Shown here: one piece after another, positions 49,810-56,976 of the stretch
Layout of the letters: every line of letters starts with the position of its first letter
How positions within the stretch are numbered: the first letter of the stretch is position 1
The notes under the pieces: model-generated
Databases searched by the model: none
Seen by the model: the letters and a program-made list of their open reading frames with translations, nothing else
What the model was told of the DNA's origin: nothing
From: Bacteroidales bacterium
Lineage (GTDB): Bacteria > Bacteroidota > Bacteroidia > Bacteroidales > Porphyromonadaceae
Direction of reading: 5' to 3'
Assembly (NCBI GenBank): GCA_004555765.1
Contig: SFHG01000009.1
Location: 1 to 56,976, forward strand
Length of the DNA stretch: 56,976 bases
Position numbers and translations under genes: made by a program

Positions 49810-51012
49810 ATGAAGAGACTATTTGCGCCACTTGCGGGGCTTATGCTTCTGTTTTTGATGGGAGGTTTTAGCGCTTCCGCTTGTACTACTGCCGTGATTT
49901 CGGGAAAGTTTACGCGGTCGGGGCGGCCGATGATCTGGAAGATTCGCGACACCGAGGCTTTTGCCAACCACATCCAAAGGTTTGAGAGTCCGTTAGGCTT
50001 CTACGTGGGACTCGTGAACGACAATGACCCCAATGGTGAAGCGATATGGGGCGGCCACAACAGCCACGGGTTCGCGATTATGAATAGTGCCTCTTTTAAC
50101 GTCAACGCCAACGACTCTGCCGACTTGAAAGACCAAGAGGGCATCATTATGAAACGTGCGCTTGCAGAGTGCAAGACCCTCGAAGACTTTGAGAAGCTCC
50201 TCCGGAGTCTCCCAAAGCCTATGGGCTTAGCCGCCCATTTCGGAGTGATTGATGCCGAAGGTGGAGCCGCCTTTTATGAAGTAAATAACTACACTTGGAC
50301 CAAATTTGATGCCAATGAGACTCCGGAGGGCTACGTCCTCAGGACCAATTACTCCATGACCGGCACCAAGAATGTAGGTTATGGCTATGTCCGGTTCCAA
50401 ACCGCGTCCGGGCTTTTTGGGGGACTCCCTAAGGGAGAGATGACACCCCTCGTCTTGGGGAGCGAATTTTCGCGCTCTATGCGGCACAGTCTCCTTAACG
50501 TGGACTACCGCGCACTTGCCGAAAGAGGCCGGCTGCCCGGCAAATCGGATTACATCGATACGGACGACCTCATAGTGCGCTACGACACGAGCTCGATGAT
50601 ACTTGTCGAAGGCGTGAAGCCCGGCGAAGACCCTGCTCTCGCCACTTCTTGGGTACAAATAGGCAACCCCTACGTCTCTCCCCTCTTGCCGGTGTGGACT
50701 TGGGAGGAAGTGCCGGAGGCGCTCAGATTACCAAAAGAAGGCTCATCATCCGAAACCGTGGCCGAGAAGGCTATGCGGCTCAAAAAGAGCCTTTACCCGA
50801 TCCAGACAGTAGAAGAGAGCCGTTACCTCTATGTGCCGCTTATCATAAGACCGGACGGAGAAGGCTTGATGCAGGAGCTCGGAAAGTTGGAAGCCGAGTA
50901 TGTCCCCCTTATTGTGTCCCAAGGCGGGTCTGCCGAGCGTCTGCGGTTGCGGGACGAACTGCTCTCAAAGAGCCTTACGCTTATGGATGCTTTTCTTAAT
51001 CAGAGACCTTAG
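49810..51012 (+). CDS. Secreted Ntn-hydrolase (C45/choloylglycine hydrolase-like linear amide hydrolase)
   Basis: This 400-residue protein has a signal peptide ending SASA followed by Cys25 (CTTAVISGKFTRSGRPMIWKIRD). In linear-amide Ntn hydrolases an N-terminal Cys freed by cleavage is the nucleophile, and Arg46 in KIRD and the later NSHGFAIMNSASFN, FGVIDAEGGAAFYEV and LRTNYS fit the alpha-beta-beta-alpha fold. The most likely activity is hydrolysis of a non-peptide amide bond, as in C45 acyltransferases or bile-salt hydrolases; the substrate is unknown. The same Cys could be read as a lipobox, but residue -3 is Ser, which makes lipidation less likely. It is a single-gene unit. Confidence 0.82.
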   Translation: MKRLFAPLAGLMLLFLMGGFSASACTTAVISGKFTRSGRPMIWKIRDTEAFANHIQRFESPLGFYVGLVNDNDPNGEAIWGGHNSHGFAIMNSASFNVNANDSADLKDQEGIIMKRALAECKTLEDFEKLLRSLPKPMGLAAHFGVIDAEGGAAFYEVNNYTWTKFDANETPEGYVLRTNYSMTGTKNVGYGYVRFQTASGLFGGLPKGEMTPLVLGSEFSRSMRHSLLNVDYRALAERGRLPGKSDYIDTDDLIVRYDTSSMILVEGVKPGEDPALATSWVQIGNPYVSPLLPVWTWEEVPEALRLPKEGSSSETVAEKAMRLKKSLYPIQTVEESRYLYVPLIIRPDGEGLMQELGKLEAEYVPLIVSQGGSAERLRLRDELLSKSLTLMDAFLNQRP

Positions 51013-51046
51013 CATAAGTCTCAATCAATAAAGGGGCTCTGTTTTG

Positions 51047-51124
51047 CACGTACCGAGAGTAGGACGAGGTACGTACCGAGAACTAAAAAAGATACAGACC
51101 GGGAATACCTTCTCGGTCTGTATC
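51047..51124. repeat. Dispersed palindromic element, copy E13
   Basis: It holds CACGTACCGAG (51047-51057), GGTACGTACCGAG (51068-51080), and a perfect 11-bp pair GATACAGACCG (51091-51101) with CGGTCTGTATC (51114-51124). On the minus strand the stem is followed by TTTTTTAGTT, so it can terminate the metalloproteinase-family lipoprotein gene 58 bp away. Confidence 0.88.
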
Positions 51125-51181
51125 TCGTTTGGGGAAAAGATCAGTGCCTTCTCTCTATGGTTCAAAAAGAGGTGGGGACGG

Positions 51182-52465
51182 TTACTTGCCGGTCAGAGCT
51201 CGGGAGGACTTCCAAAACTGACGACCGACCACGTTTTCGAGTGTCCAATGCAGCACTTTTGCCTGATCTTGCGAGACGGTGGTGTGCATACCGGTATAAT
51301 CGTCCATAATGTTTGTCGATCTGAAGAAGTTTTCGTCATTCTCCTTCATCTCTGTCTCATTCTTCAGATAATACTCGGCTTCGCCCTTCTTGTAAGCGGG
51401 GACGAGGGGAAAACTGTGAGAGGCGTAAAAGTCGAGACCGAAGTAATATCCGATGTAATCGATGAGTTCGTTGGTCGAATTGGCCGCATTCTGAGCCGAA
51501 AGCAAGTCTTGCAGGCGGTACGGAAGCCCTTTGCTCGTGATGAGTACCTCGTCCGGAGATGAGGGGACGGACAGGCTCAGCCACGAAGGCGCCGACTGCA
51601 GTGCATCCTCGGAGAGTACGAAGAGGGGCAGGAAGGTGTATTCGATGCCGTAGTAGGCAAATTCCTTGATTTGGTCGGATGCTTCCGAAATGAGCCAGAC
51701 ATTGAAGTATTCGTCGGGATTCCACACCGCTTTGGCGTCATTGACCACTTTCTTGATCTGTTCCAAAGTAATCGGGTAGTCTGCGTCGGGAGCAGGCGTG
51801 ATTGAGTAGTCGAAGACGTGACGAGCGATACCAGGTGTGGCAAGCTTATTGCCAAACGGGTCGAAGACGGCAGGTGCGAAGCGGATCTTGGTGTCAACTC
51901 CGGTGGCATCCTTTGTCACTCGGTAGGAAAATACGTTATTGAGTTTCTCAATCTGTTTGAGGAAGAGTGCATCTTCATAGACGATGCCGAGGCGTCCTAC
52001 TTCGTCAGTAGACTGAATAACGTGAAAGACGATCGGGATTACCTTTTCCGCTCCCGGAACTTCGGGAGAGATGATGTTGATGGTCGCCGGTTTTGATGCA
52101 ATCTCGGGACGGGAGGCAGGGGAGACGGTGAAGGACTTTTGGGTGCCTGCGAGCTTTGGGTCTGAAGTGGAGAACCTGCGACCCACTTTCCGACCTTTTT
52201 CGTCCTTCCAGACAAATTGCTCGTCCTTGATGGTCTCAATCGGCAGAATCATCCGCTGCCCCTGCACAGAGTAGTAGCATACGGGGAAGAGATCTACTTC
52301 ATTTTGTGCTGAGGCGATGAGGTAGCTGTTACTCGGCTTCAGGACAATGGAGTCAATGATGGAGACGTCCACAGAAGCCGTGTCAAAGACCTCTGAGATG
52401 TCGGGCGAACAGCTTGTCAGAGTGGCGACCGACACAATGAGCGAAAGTATATGGGTGTGATTCAT
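51182..52465 (-). CDS. Metalloproteinase-family lipoprotein with a lost zinc-binding site
   Basis: This 427-residue lipoprotein (lipobox TLTSC, Cys19) resembles the zinc-dependent metalloproteinase lipoproteins found beside SusC/SusD pairs in Bacteroidetes. Family landmarks are KVIPIVFHVIQS, IEKLNNVF, and the C-terminal STNIMDDYTGMHTTVSQDQAKVLHWTLE. At the position of the expected HExxHxxGxxH there is DYIGYYFGLDF, so all three zinc ligands and the catalytic Glu are replaced by Asp, Tyr, Tyr and Phe. It is therefore probably not a peptidase but may bind peptides or glycans. Met at 52465 is chosen over 52501 because it precedes the lipoprotein signal and leaves 26 bp to susD. Confidence 0.78.
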   Translation of the reverse strand: MNHTHILSLIVSVATLTSCSPDISEVFDTASVDVSIIDSIVLKPSNSYLIASAQNEVDLFPVCYYSVQGQRMILPIETIKDEQFVWKDEKGRKVGRRFSTSDPKLAGTQKSFTVSPASRPEIASKPATINIISPEVPGAEKVIPIVFHVIQSTDEVGRLGIVYEDALFLKQIEKLNNVFSYRVTKDATGVDTKIRFAPAVFDPFGNKLATPGIARHVFDYSITPAPDADYPITLEQIKKVVNDAKAVWNPDEYFNVWLISEASDQIKEFAYYGIEYTFLPLFVLSEDALQSAPSWLSLSVPSSPDEVLITSKGLPYRLQDLLSAQNAANSTNELIDYIGYYFGLDFYASHSFPLVPAYKKGEAEYYLKNETEMKENDENFFRSTNIMDDYTGMHTTVSQDQAKVLHWTLENVVGRQFWKSSRALTGK

Positions 52466-52491
52466 ATCTGATTCTATACACTGTTTTTGTC

Positions 52492-54009
52492 TCAAATCCA
52501 TCCGGGATTTTGGATCATATTCTTATTGCGGTTGATTTCCTCATAAGGAATCGGGAACGTATACCTGAAGTCGTTGCGTTCGAGCTTGAAGGAACGATTT
52601 CCCACGGATCTCGAGTACTCTTCCCCGTAACGCTTCATCATAATCCAGCGGGCATCGATCTCGGCAAAAAACTCTTTCTTTCTCTCTTGACGCACCGCAT
52701 CGAGCAATTCCTTTCCGGTGTCCGGCATAGATATCGGGGTCGTGTATCGAGTACCCGCAAATTCGCTCATCAGGTGTCTTGCCTTTGGCATATCTCCGAG
52801 ATGGACGGCAGCTTCTGCCGCAATCAGACAGACGTCGGCAAGGCGGAAGGGCATAAAGACGCCGTACCCCTGCTCGGATGTGTGTCCGAGTATATTGTAC
52901 TTGGCTACACGGCCGTCGGCGGTAATGAAAGCGGCTTTGCGGATGTCGTTGTCGGTATAGAGGCTGAGGTACTCTTCCGTCACTTTGCCGTTCGTGAAGC
53001 TTGTGCCGTTAGAGGCGTATGAGCGCCTGAAGTTGAACTTCTGGTTCTGAGGTCCTTCCATCAGACGGATGTAGTACTCATCGCTGATGGGGACGGCATT
53101 CAGCCGATCTCTGCTGATGTCGAAAAGGAGGCTGTACTTATCCGCGCTCTTTTCCGGAGTGCGTCCCTGCATCGCCTGCTCTGCGTGCTTAAGCGCGTTC
53201 GCCCAGTCGTCTTCCGCCTTTGCTCCACCGTCTGCTTTGTACCAGTATACATCGGAGAGAAATGCCTCAATGAACGGCTTTTGGTAGGCAAAGTTCCAGG
53301 GCTGTGAAGGGGTTTTGTCCAAGAGCGCCAAGGCTCCCTTCAGATCCGACAGAATCAGATCGAAAACCTCCTTTTGTCCGGCACGCTTGGGCTGGATGTC
53401 GCCAATGTTATTTGTGGGATCAAGTACAATGGGAAGACCGAGTGCTTCGTTTTCGTATGGGGCATAGTATTGCAAAAGCTTGTAGTAGCCATAGGCCCGC
53501 CAAACCAAAGCTTCGCCGACGACCATATTCCGGACATTTACGTCTTCAATAATCATATTGTCGATGTCGGAAATGATGAGGTTCAGACAGCCCAACATGG
53601 AAAAATATTGATTCCAAATATTGCCGTCCGAGTACTTCCAAGATAGGATATTGAGACCGGCTGTATTGTAGCTGTTGCTCTTTGCGTCATAGTACAGGGT
53701 CGTCCCGTCATTCAGGGTCACTTCATTGGAGAAGATGGCTAAGAACGTGCTGATGTTCCACTTGGGCATCGCGTAGTAATCCACTCCGAAGAGCGGACCG
53801 AATTGTTCCTGGTTGGGCGTCTTCATCATCTTGACGAAGCTGCCCATAATGTCCCGATAGTCTTCGGCAGTGCGGACGACCTTTTCGTTGCGCGGTGTCA
53901 TCGTCAGAAAATCCGTACAGGACGAGGTCGAAAAGAGCACCAGAGCTACCACCACTGAGGCGACAAACCGCCTTGACCACTGTCCCGCTTTGTGAAATAT
54001 CGTAGTCAT
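52492..54009 (-). CDS. SusD/RagB-family outer-membrane nutrient-binding lipoprotein (second pair)
   Basis: This 505-residue SusD-type lipoprotein has a signal peptide with lipobox TSSC (Cys31 from the chosen start). SusD features include GEALVWRAYGYYKLLQYYAPYENEALGLPIVLD, MPFRLADVCLIAAEAAVHLGDMPKARHLM, the ending RQERKKEFFAEIDARWIMMKRYG and the final FPIPYEEINRNKNMIQNPGWI. Upstream in-frame Met codons at 54054 and 54039 exist; Met at 54009 directly precedes the signal peptide and lies 34 bp after the susC stop. It should capture ligand for the adjacent SusC. Confidence 0.92.
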   Translation of the reverse strand: MTTIFHKAGQWSRRFVASVVVALVLFSTSSCTDFLTMTPRNEKVVRTAEDYRDIMGSFVKMMKTPNQEQFGPLFGVDYYAMPKWNISTFLAIFSNEVTLNDGTTLYYDAKSNSYNTAGLNILSWKYSDGNIWNQYFSMLGCLNLIISDIDNMIIEDVNVRNMVVGEALVWRAYGYYKLLQYYAPYENEALGLPIVLDPTNNIGDIQPKRAGQKEVFDLILSDLKGALALLDKTPSQPWNFAYQKPFIEAFLSDVYWYKADGGAKAEDDWANALKHAEQAMQGRTPEKSADKYSLLFDISRDRLNAVPISDEYYIRLMEGPQNQKFNFRRSYASNGTSFTNGKVTEEYLSLYTDNDIRKAAFITADGRVAKYNILGHTSEQGYGVFMPFRLADVCLIAAEAAVHLGDMPKARHLMSEFAGTRYTTPISMPDTGKELLDAVRQERKKEFFAEIDARWIMMKRYGEEYSRSVGNRSFKLERNDFRYTFPIPYEEINRNKNMIQNPGWI

Positions 54010-54043
54010 ATCTATATTTTCGTGTGCTGTTGTGTCCATCAAA

Positions 54044-56976
54044 TCAGAAGCCAATTGAGATCTTCAGTGAAACCTCGCGTGGTGCAGGGTAATTGAATGC
54101 GCCTTGTGAAGCGACATCAAGACCCCTGTATCTGGTAAATGTGATGAGGTTCCTGGCATAAAGGCTCAGTCGAAGGTCTCTAAGGTGCCAAGCCTTGATC
54201 TTGTACGGATCAAAGCGATAGGAGAGAGAAATGTCGGTAAGACGGAGGTAATCACCTGAGGCAAATTTCTCCGACGTAAAGTTACTGGACCACTGCTCGG
54301 CCATAAAGGTGGTGAAGCGTGGCACATTCGTAATGTCGCCCGTCTTTTTCCAGAACCCGAGGTACTTTTTCTCCCTGTTTGTCCCGGAGACGTTGAGGTT
54401 GGCTGTGGCTCCGAGAGAATTGACGCTGAGCGAACCGGCACTCGGAGCGGACTGGAGGTCGCTGAAGAGCGGAATGATGTGTCCGGCCTTGAACGTCCAC
54501 GAGGTCGTGAACTCAAGGTTTTTGTACTTCAAGTAAGTGCCGAAACCGCCGACAAATAGAGGCTTTGACCGACCGAGGTACTTCATCGAGCCAAGGAAGA
54601 AGGGCTCGGGGATGTAGCCGCTTGGGTTTTGGTTGACGAAGTCGACCGCTTCGGGGATGCTATTGAAGTCCTTTATGTAGGGAAGGTATCTCGTTTTCTC
54701 TTCGTAGCTGTAATTATCCCACCCGTCAAGCATAGCCGCATAGGAGCGTTTGGCTTCCTCTGTCAGGTAGTACATCGGGTTCCCGGTCTCGGGATTTACT
54801 CCGGCAAACTCCCATCCGTAAATGCTGCCAATCTCATTGCCGACCAAGTTGACCACACCGCCTTGGACATTCTGGTTTCGGGTGACTTCCGTCCAGGACG
54901 AGCGGTTGTGCAGGGACTTCTCGATGACATTTTTGTTTCTGGCCACGTTGAAGGTTGCAGAGGCATACCAGTCTTTATCCTCATAGAGTTTGAGACGGAG
55001 GTAGGCCTCAATCCCTTGGTTGGATACCACGCCTCCGTTTACCTTGACCTCACGACGGCCGGTGGACGGCGGTATCATCAGGTCGGTAAGGATATCCGAG
55101 GTGCGGTTATTGTAATACTCCAGAGTCAGGAATGCGTGGTCGAGGACATTGGTCTCCAAAGCGATATTGAAGTCTTGTTTCCTTTCCCACTTCACGGAGG
55201 GGTTCGGGAATTGTAACCTTTCGGCAAGTCGGTTATTCATATACGTGTTGCTGCCGAGAGCGAGGACGGAAAATGGGTAGGCAGTCCGGTCGATATTGCC
55301 CGTAAGGCCGTAGGAAGACCGTAGTGAGAGCTCTTTGACCACATTGCGGTTGAACCATTCTTCGTTGTGGATATTGTACCTCAATCCCAATGAGCCGAGC
55401 GGTGTGTAGCGGTTTGAGTTACCGATCACGTCGGCTCCGTCGGCACGGATATTAAACGTAAGGATGTACCGGTCCTTGAAGTTGTACATTGCAGATCCTA
55501 TGTACGATAGGAGATGCTCTTGTCCGTCGTAGGTGGATTGGAGATCCTGCAGTATCTGACGCATATCCGCGTACGAGGGATTGGCGTCGTCAAACTGTGG
55601 AAGACCGGTGATACGATAGTCTTGGTAATAGATTGGCGAGTGTGCGCCGAATCCGTTGTACTCTCTGGAGATGGCTTCAAAAGCGCCAAAGAGAGAGAGT
55701 ATGTGGTCGTCGTTAATGGCCAAGTTATAGTCGGCTTGAAGACGCACGGCCCAGTTCTCCGACTTGGAGGAGGTTTCGTGTAGCTCTCCATTATCGTAGG
55801 CTTTTGGGAAAAGTGGCGAGTTCTTATACGCCTGCCTTGCCAGAGTTTCTTGAATGTATGATGAGTAGGTGCCGTCCGGTACTTCTGTGATGCCCTTGGT
55901 CATAGAGGAGGCGATACGTCCGATTGCCTGCAGGGCAAGCCCCTGCAGCGGCTCCCAACGTATCGTGAGGGAGGTATTGGCATCCAAACCCGTTTCTTCG
56001 CTATGGGTACGATCCAGTTCTTTGAGGATGTTGAAAGAGTCGTACTTCAGACCGTTGCTTGTCAGCGGGGTAAAGTTTCCCGGGATGTAGCTTAAGTCCG
56101 GGGCGTAGGCTCCGTCTGCGGCGAAAGGCACCTCATAGGGGTTCGCAAATACAGCGTACTTAAAAGGATCTATTGCCGACGCGTGGTTTTCGTTGGCCTT
56201 GTGGTTAACCGCCACGTTGAGGCTCATGATGAGCTTATCCACGGGACGATAGTCCATATTCAGGAGGAGACCCAGGTTTTGGTACCTGTTAGACTTGAGG
56301 ATGCCCTCTTGGTTGCTGTAGCTCAAAGAGGTGTAGTAGGACAGTTCCTCGGAACCGCCACGGAGGTTCAGGTTGTGGACGTGGGAAAAAGAGGGACGGA
56401 AGATCTGCTTCATCCAATCGGTATTGTTGCTCTTTAGTGCATCCAAAGCAGTCCGGTACTCATCTTCGGAGACATACCCTTTGAGGTAATCGCGGTAGAG
56501 TCGTCCGCCTCTGCCTGCCATAGCGGCATACCCGGTGCCGAAGTGGTCGATGATCATCTTCTCGTATTCGAGTTTCTCGGAGCTGGTCATCATTCCGAGA
56601 TTGATCGACGGTCTCATACCGAGCGTAAAAGTCCCGCTGTAATTGATCTGGGTCTTGGAACGGAACCCTTTCTTCGTCGTGATGACGATGACACCATTTG
56701 CAGCACGTGCACCGTAGAGTGCCGTTGCGGAGGCGTCTTTGAGGATGGATATGGACTCGATGTCTTCGGGCATAATGTTTCCCACTCCGTCCTGCATAAT
56801 TGACTGAGTGATGTCCCCGGTAGAGACGGTGGGTACGCCACTGAGCATGGGTAGTCCGTCGATTACCCACAGAGGCTCCGTATTGCCGTTTAGTGAATTT
56901 TGCCCGCGGATGGCGATTTTGGCTCTCGTACCCGGGGCTCCGGAGAGGGAGGTGGAGTTAAGCCCCACGACAAGCC
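54044..56976 (-). CDS. SusC/RagA-family TonB-dependent transporter (second pair), N-terminus cut off by the window
   Basis: About 977 codons are visible and the frame remains open at the right edge, so the signal peptide, the carboxypeptidase-regulatory-like domain and part of the plug are missing; the Met-like codon at 56968 is an internal GTG. The plug is recognisable from TEPLWVIDGLPM and DIESISILKDASATALYGARAANG, followed by the beta-barrel and the terminal PREVSLKISIGF. With the SusD and the metalloproteinase-family lipoprotein downstream it forms one uptake operon. Because the third gene is a peptidase relative, a peptide or glycopeptide ligand (as for RagAB) is plausible but unproven. 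Confidence 0.9.
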   Translation of the reverse strand, partial: LVVGLNSTSLSGAPGTRAKIAIRGQNSLNGNTEPLWVIDGLPMLSGVPTVSTGDITQSIMQDGVGNIMPEDIESISILKDASATALYGARAANGVIVITTKKGFRSKTQINYSGTFTLGMRPSINLGMMTSSEKLEYEKMIIDHFGTGYAAMAGRGGRLYRDYLKGYVSEDEYRTALDALKSNNTDWMKQIFRPSFSHVHNLNLRGGSEELSYYTSLSYSNQEGILKSNRYQNLGLLLNMDYRPVDKLIMSLNVAVNHKANENHASAIDPFKYAVFANPYEVPFAADGAYAPDLSYIPGNFTPLTSNGLKYDSFNILKELDRTHSEETGLDANTSLTIRWEPLQGLALQAIGRIASSMTKGITEVPDGTYSSYIQETLARQAYKNSPLFPKAYDNGELHETSSKSENWAVRLQADYNLAINDDHILSLFGAFEAISREYNGFGAHSPIYYQDYRITGLPQFDDANPSYADMRQILQDLQSTYDGQEHLLSYIGSAMYNFKDRYILTFNIRADGADVIGNSNRYTPLGSLGLRYNIHNEEWFNRNVVKELSLRSSYGLTGNIDRTAYPFSVLALGSNTYMNNRLAERLQFPNPSVKWERKQDFNIALETNVLDHAFLTLEYYNNRTSDILTDLMIPPSTGRREVKVNGGVVSNQGIEAYLRLKLYEDKDWYASATFNVARNKNVIEKSLHNRSSWTEVTRNQNVQGGVVNLVGNEIGSIYGWEFAGVNPETGNPMYYLTEEAKRSYAAMLDGWDNYSYEEKTRYLPYIKDFNSIPEAVDFVNQNPSGYIPEPFFLGSMKYLGRSKPLFVGGFGTYLKYKNLEFTTSWTFKAGHIIPLFSDLQSAPSAGSLSVNSLGATANLNVSGTNREKKYLGFWKKTGDITNVPRFTTFMAEQWSSNFTSEKFASGDYLRLTDISLSYRFDPYKIKAWHLRDLRLSLYARNLITFTRYRGLDVASQGAFNYPAPREVSLKISIGF

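Noticed and set aside
15201..51124. CRISPR-like or MITE interpretation of the repeated cores
   Set aside because: The copies are kilobases apart with no regular spacers, and no terminal inverted repeats with target-site duplications could be recognised at their edges.
1..56976. tRNA, rRNA and known riboswitches
   Set aside because: Spacers were read for cloverleaf T-loop signatures, and the spacer upstream of ribE for an FMN element; nothing convincing was found.

Overview
The window comes from a Bacteroidetes chromosome, and most likely from a Porphyromonas-like member of the Porphyromonadaceae. The support is two SusC/SusD outer-membrane uptake pairs, promoter boxes of the Bacteroidetes type (TTTG, 19-20 bp, TAnnTTTG), lipoprotein signal peptides, a complete 2-oxoacid:ferredoxin oxidoreductase operon, and an 889-residue dipeptidyl peptidase III of the long form known from Porphyromonas gingivalis. 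The genus is an inference. No tRNA, rRNA, CRISPR array, integrase or transposase was recognised.

Layout. 1-5617 (+): a GH13 alpha-amylase-family enzyme, then a three-gene unit (rocD, ctlX, pruA) that fits conversion of citrulline/ornithine to glutamate. 6281-10921 (-): the first susC-susD pair. 11506-15022 (+): thrS-infC-rpmI-rplT, with a pseudoknot-like candidate leader between rpmI and rplT. 15459-18589 (+): a five-gene 2-oxoacid:ferredoxin oxidoreductase operon containing a small membrane protein. 18869-44636 (-): a long run of housekeeping units, in transcription order DPP III-ung; recQ-lipoprotein-rsmG-MBL hydrolase; kbl; rsmA-mgtE-GHL10 lipoprotein; ribE-hisS-DUF4332 protein; two rhomboids-phosphatase-cdsA; GNAT-like-parE-coaD-OmpA/TPR lipoprotein. 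44972-46704 (+): a PH-like membrane protein coupled to a secreted GH27 alpha-galactosidase. 46979-49568 (-): an orphan secreted beta-helix protein and a regulator/membrane-protein pair. 49810-51012 (+): a secreted Ntn hydrolase. 51182-56976 (-): a second susC-susD pair followed by a metalloproteinase-family lipoprotein that has lost its zinc site. The susC copy runs off the right edge.

The most unusual signal is not a gene. Almost every spacer between transcription units carries a 75-100 bp composite palindromic element built from one degenerate half-site, roughly GAyACrkACCGA, in inverted pairs around A/T-rich loops. Twelve copies occur in 57 kb. They sit in convergent, co-directional and divergent spacers, usually close to the 3' end of one unit and 40-105 bp upstream of the promoter box of the next. 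Some have U-rich flanks and probably terminate transcription; others do not. I know of no described family with this sequence, but I could not search for one.
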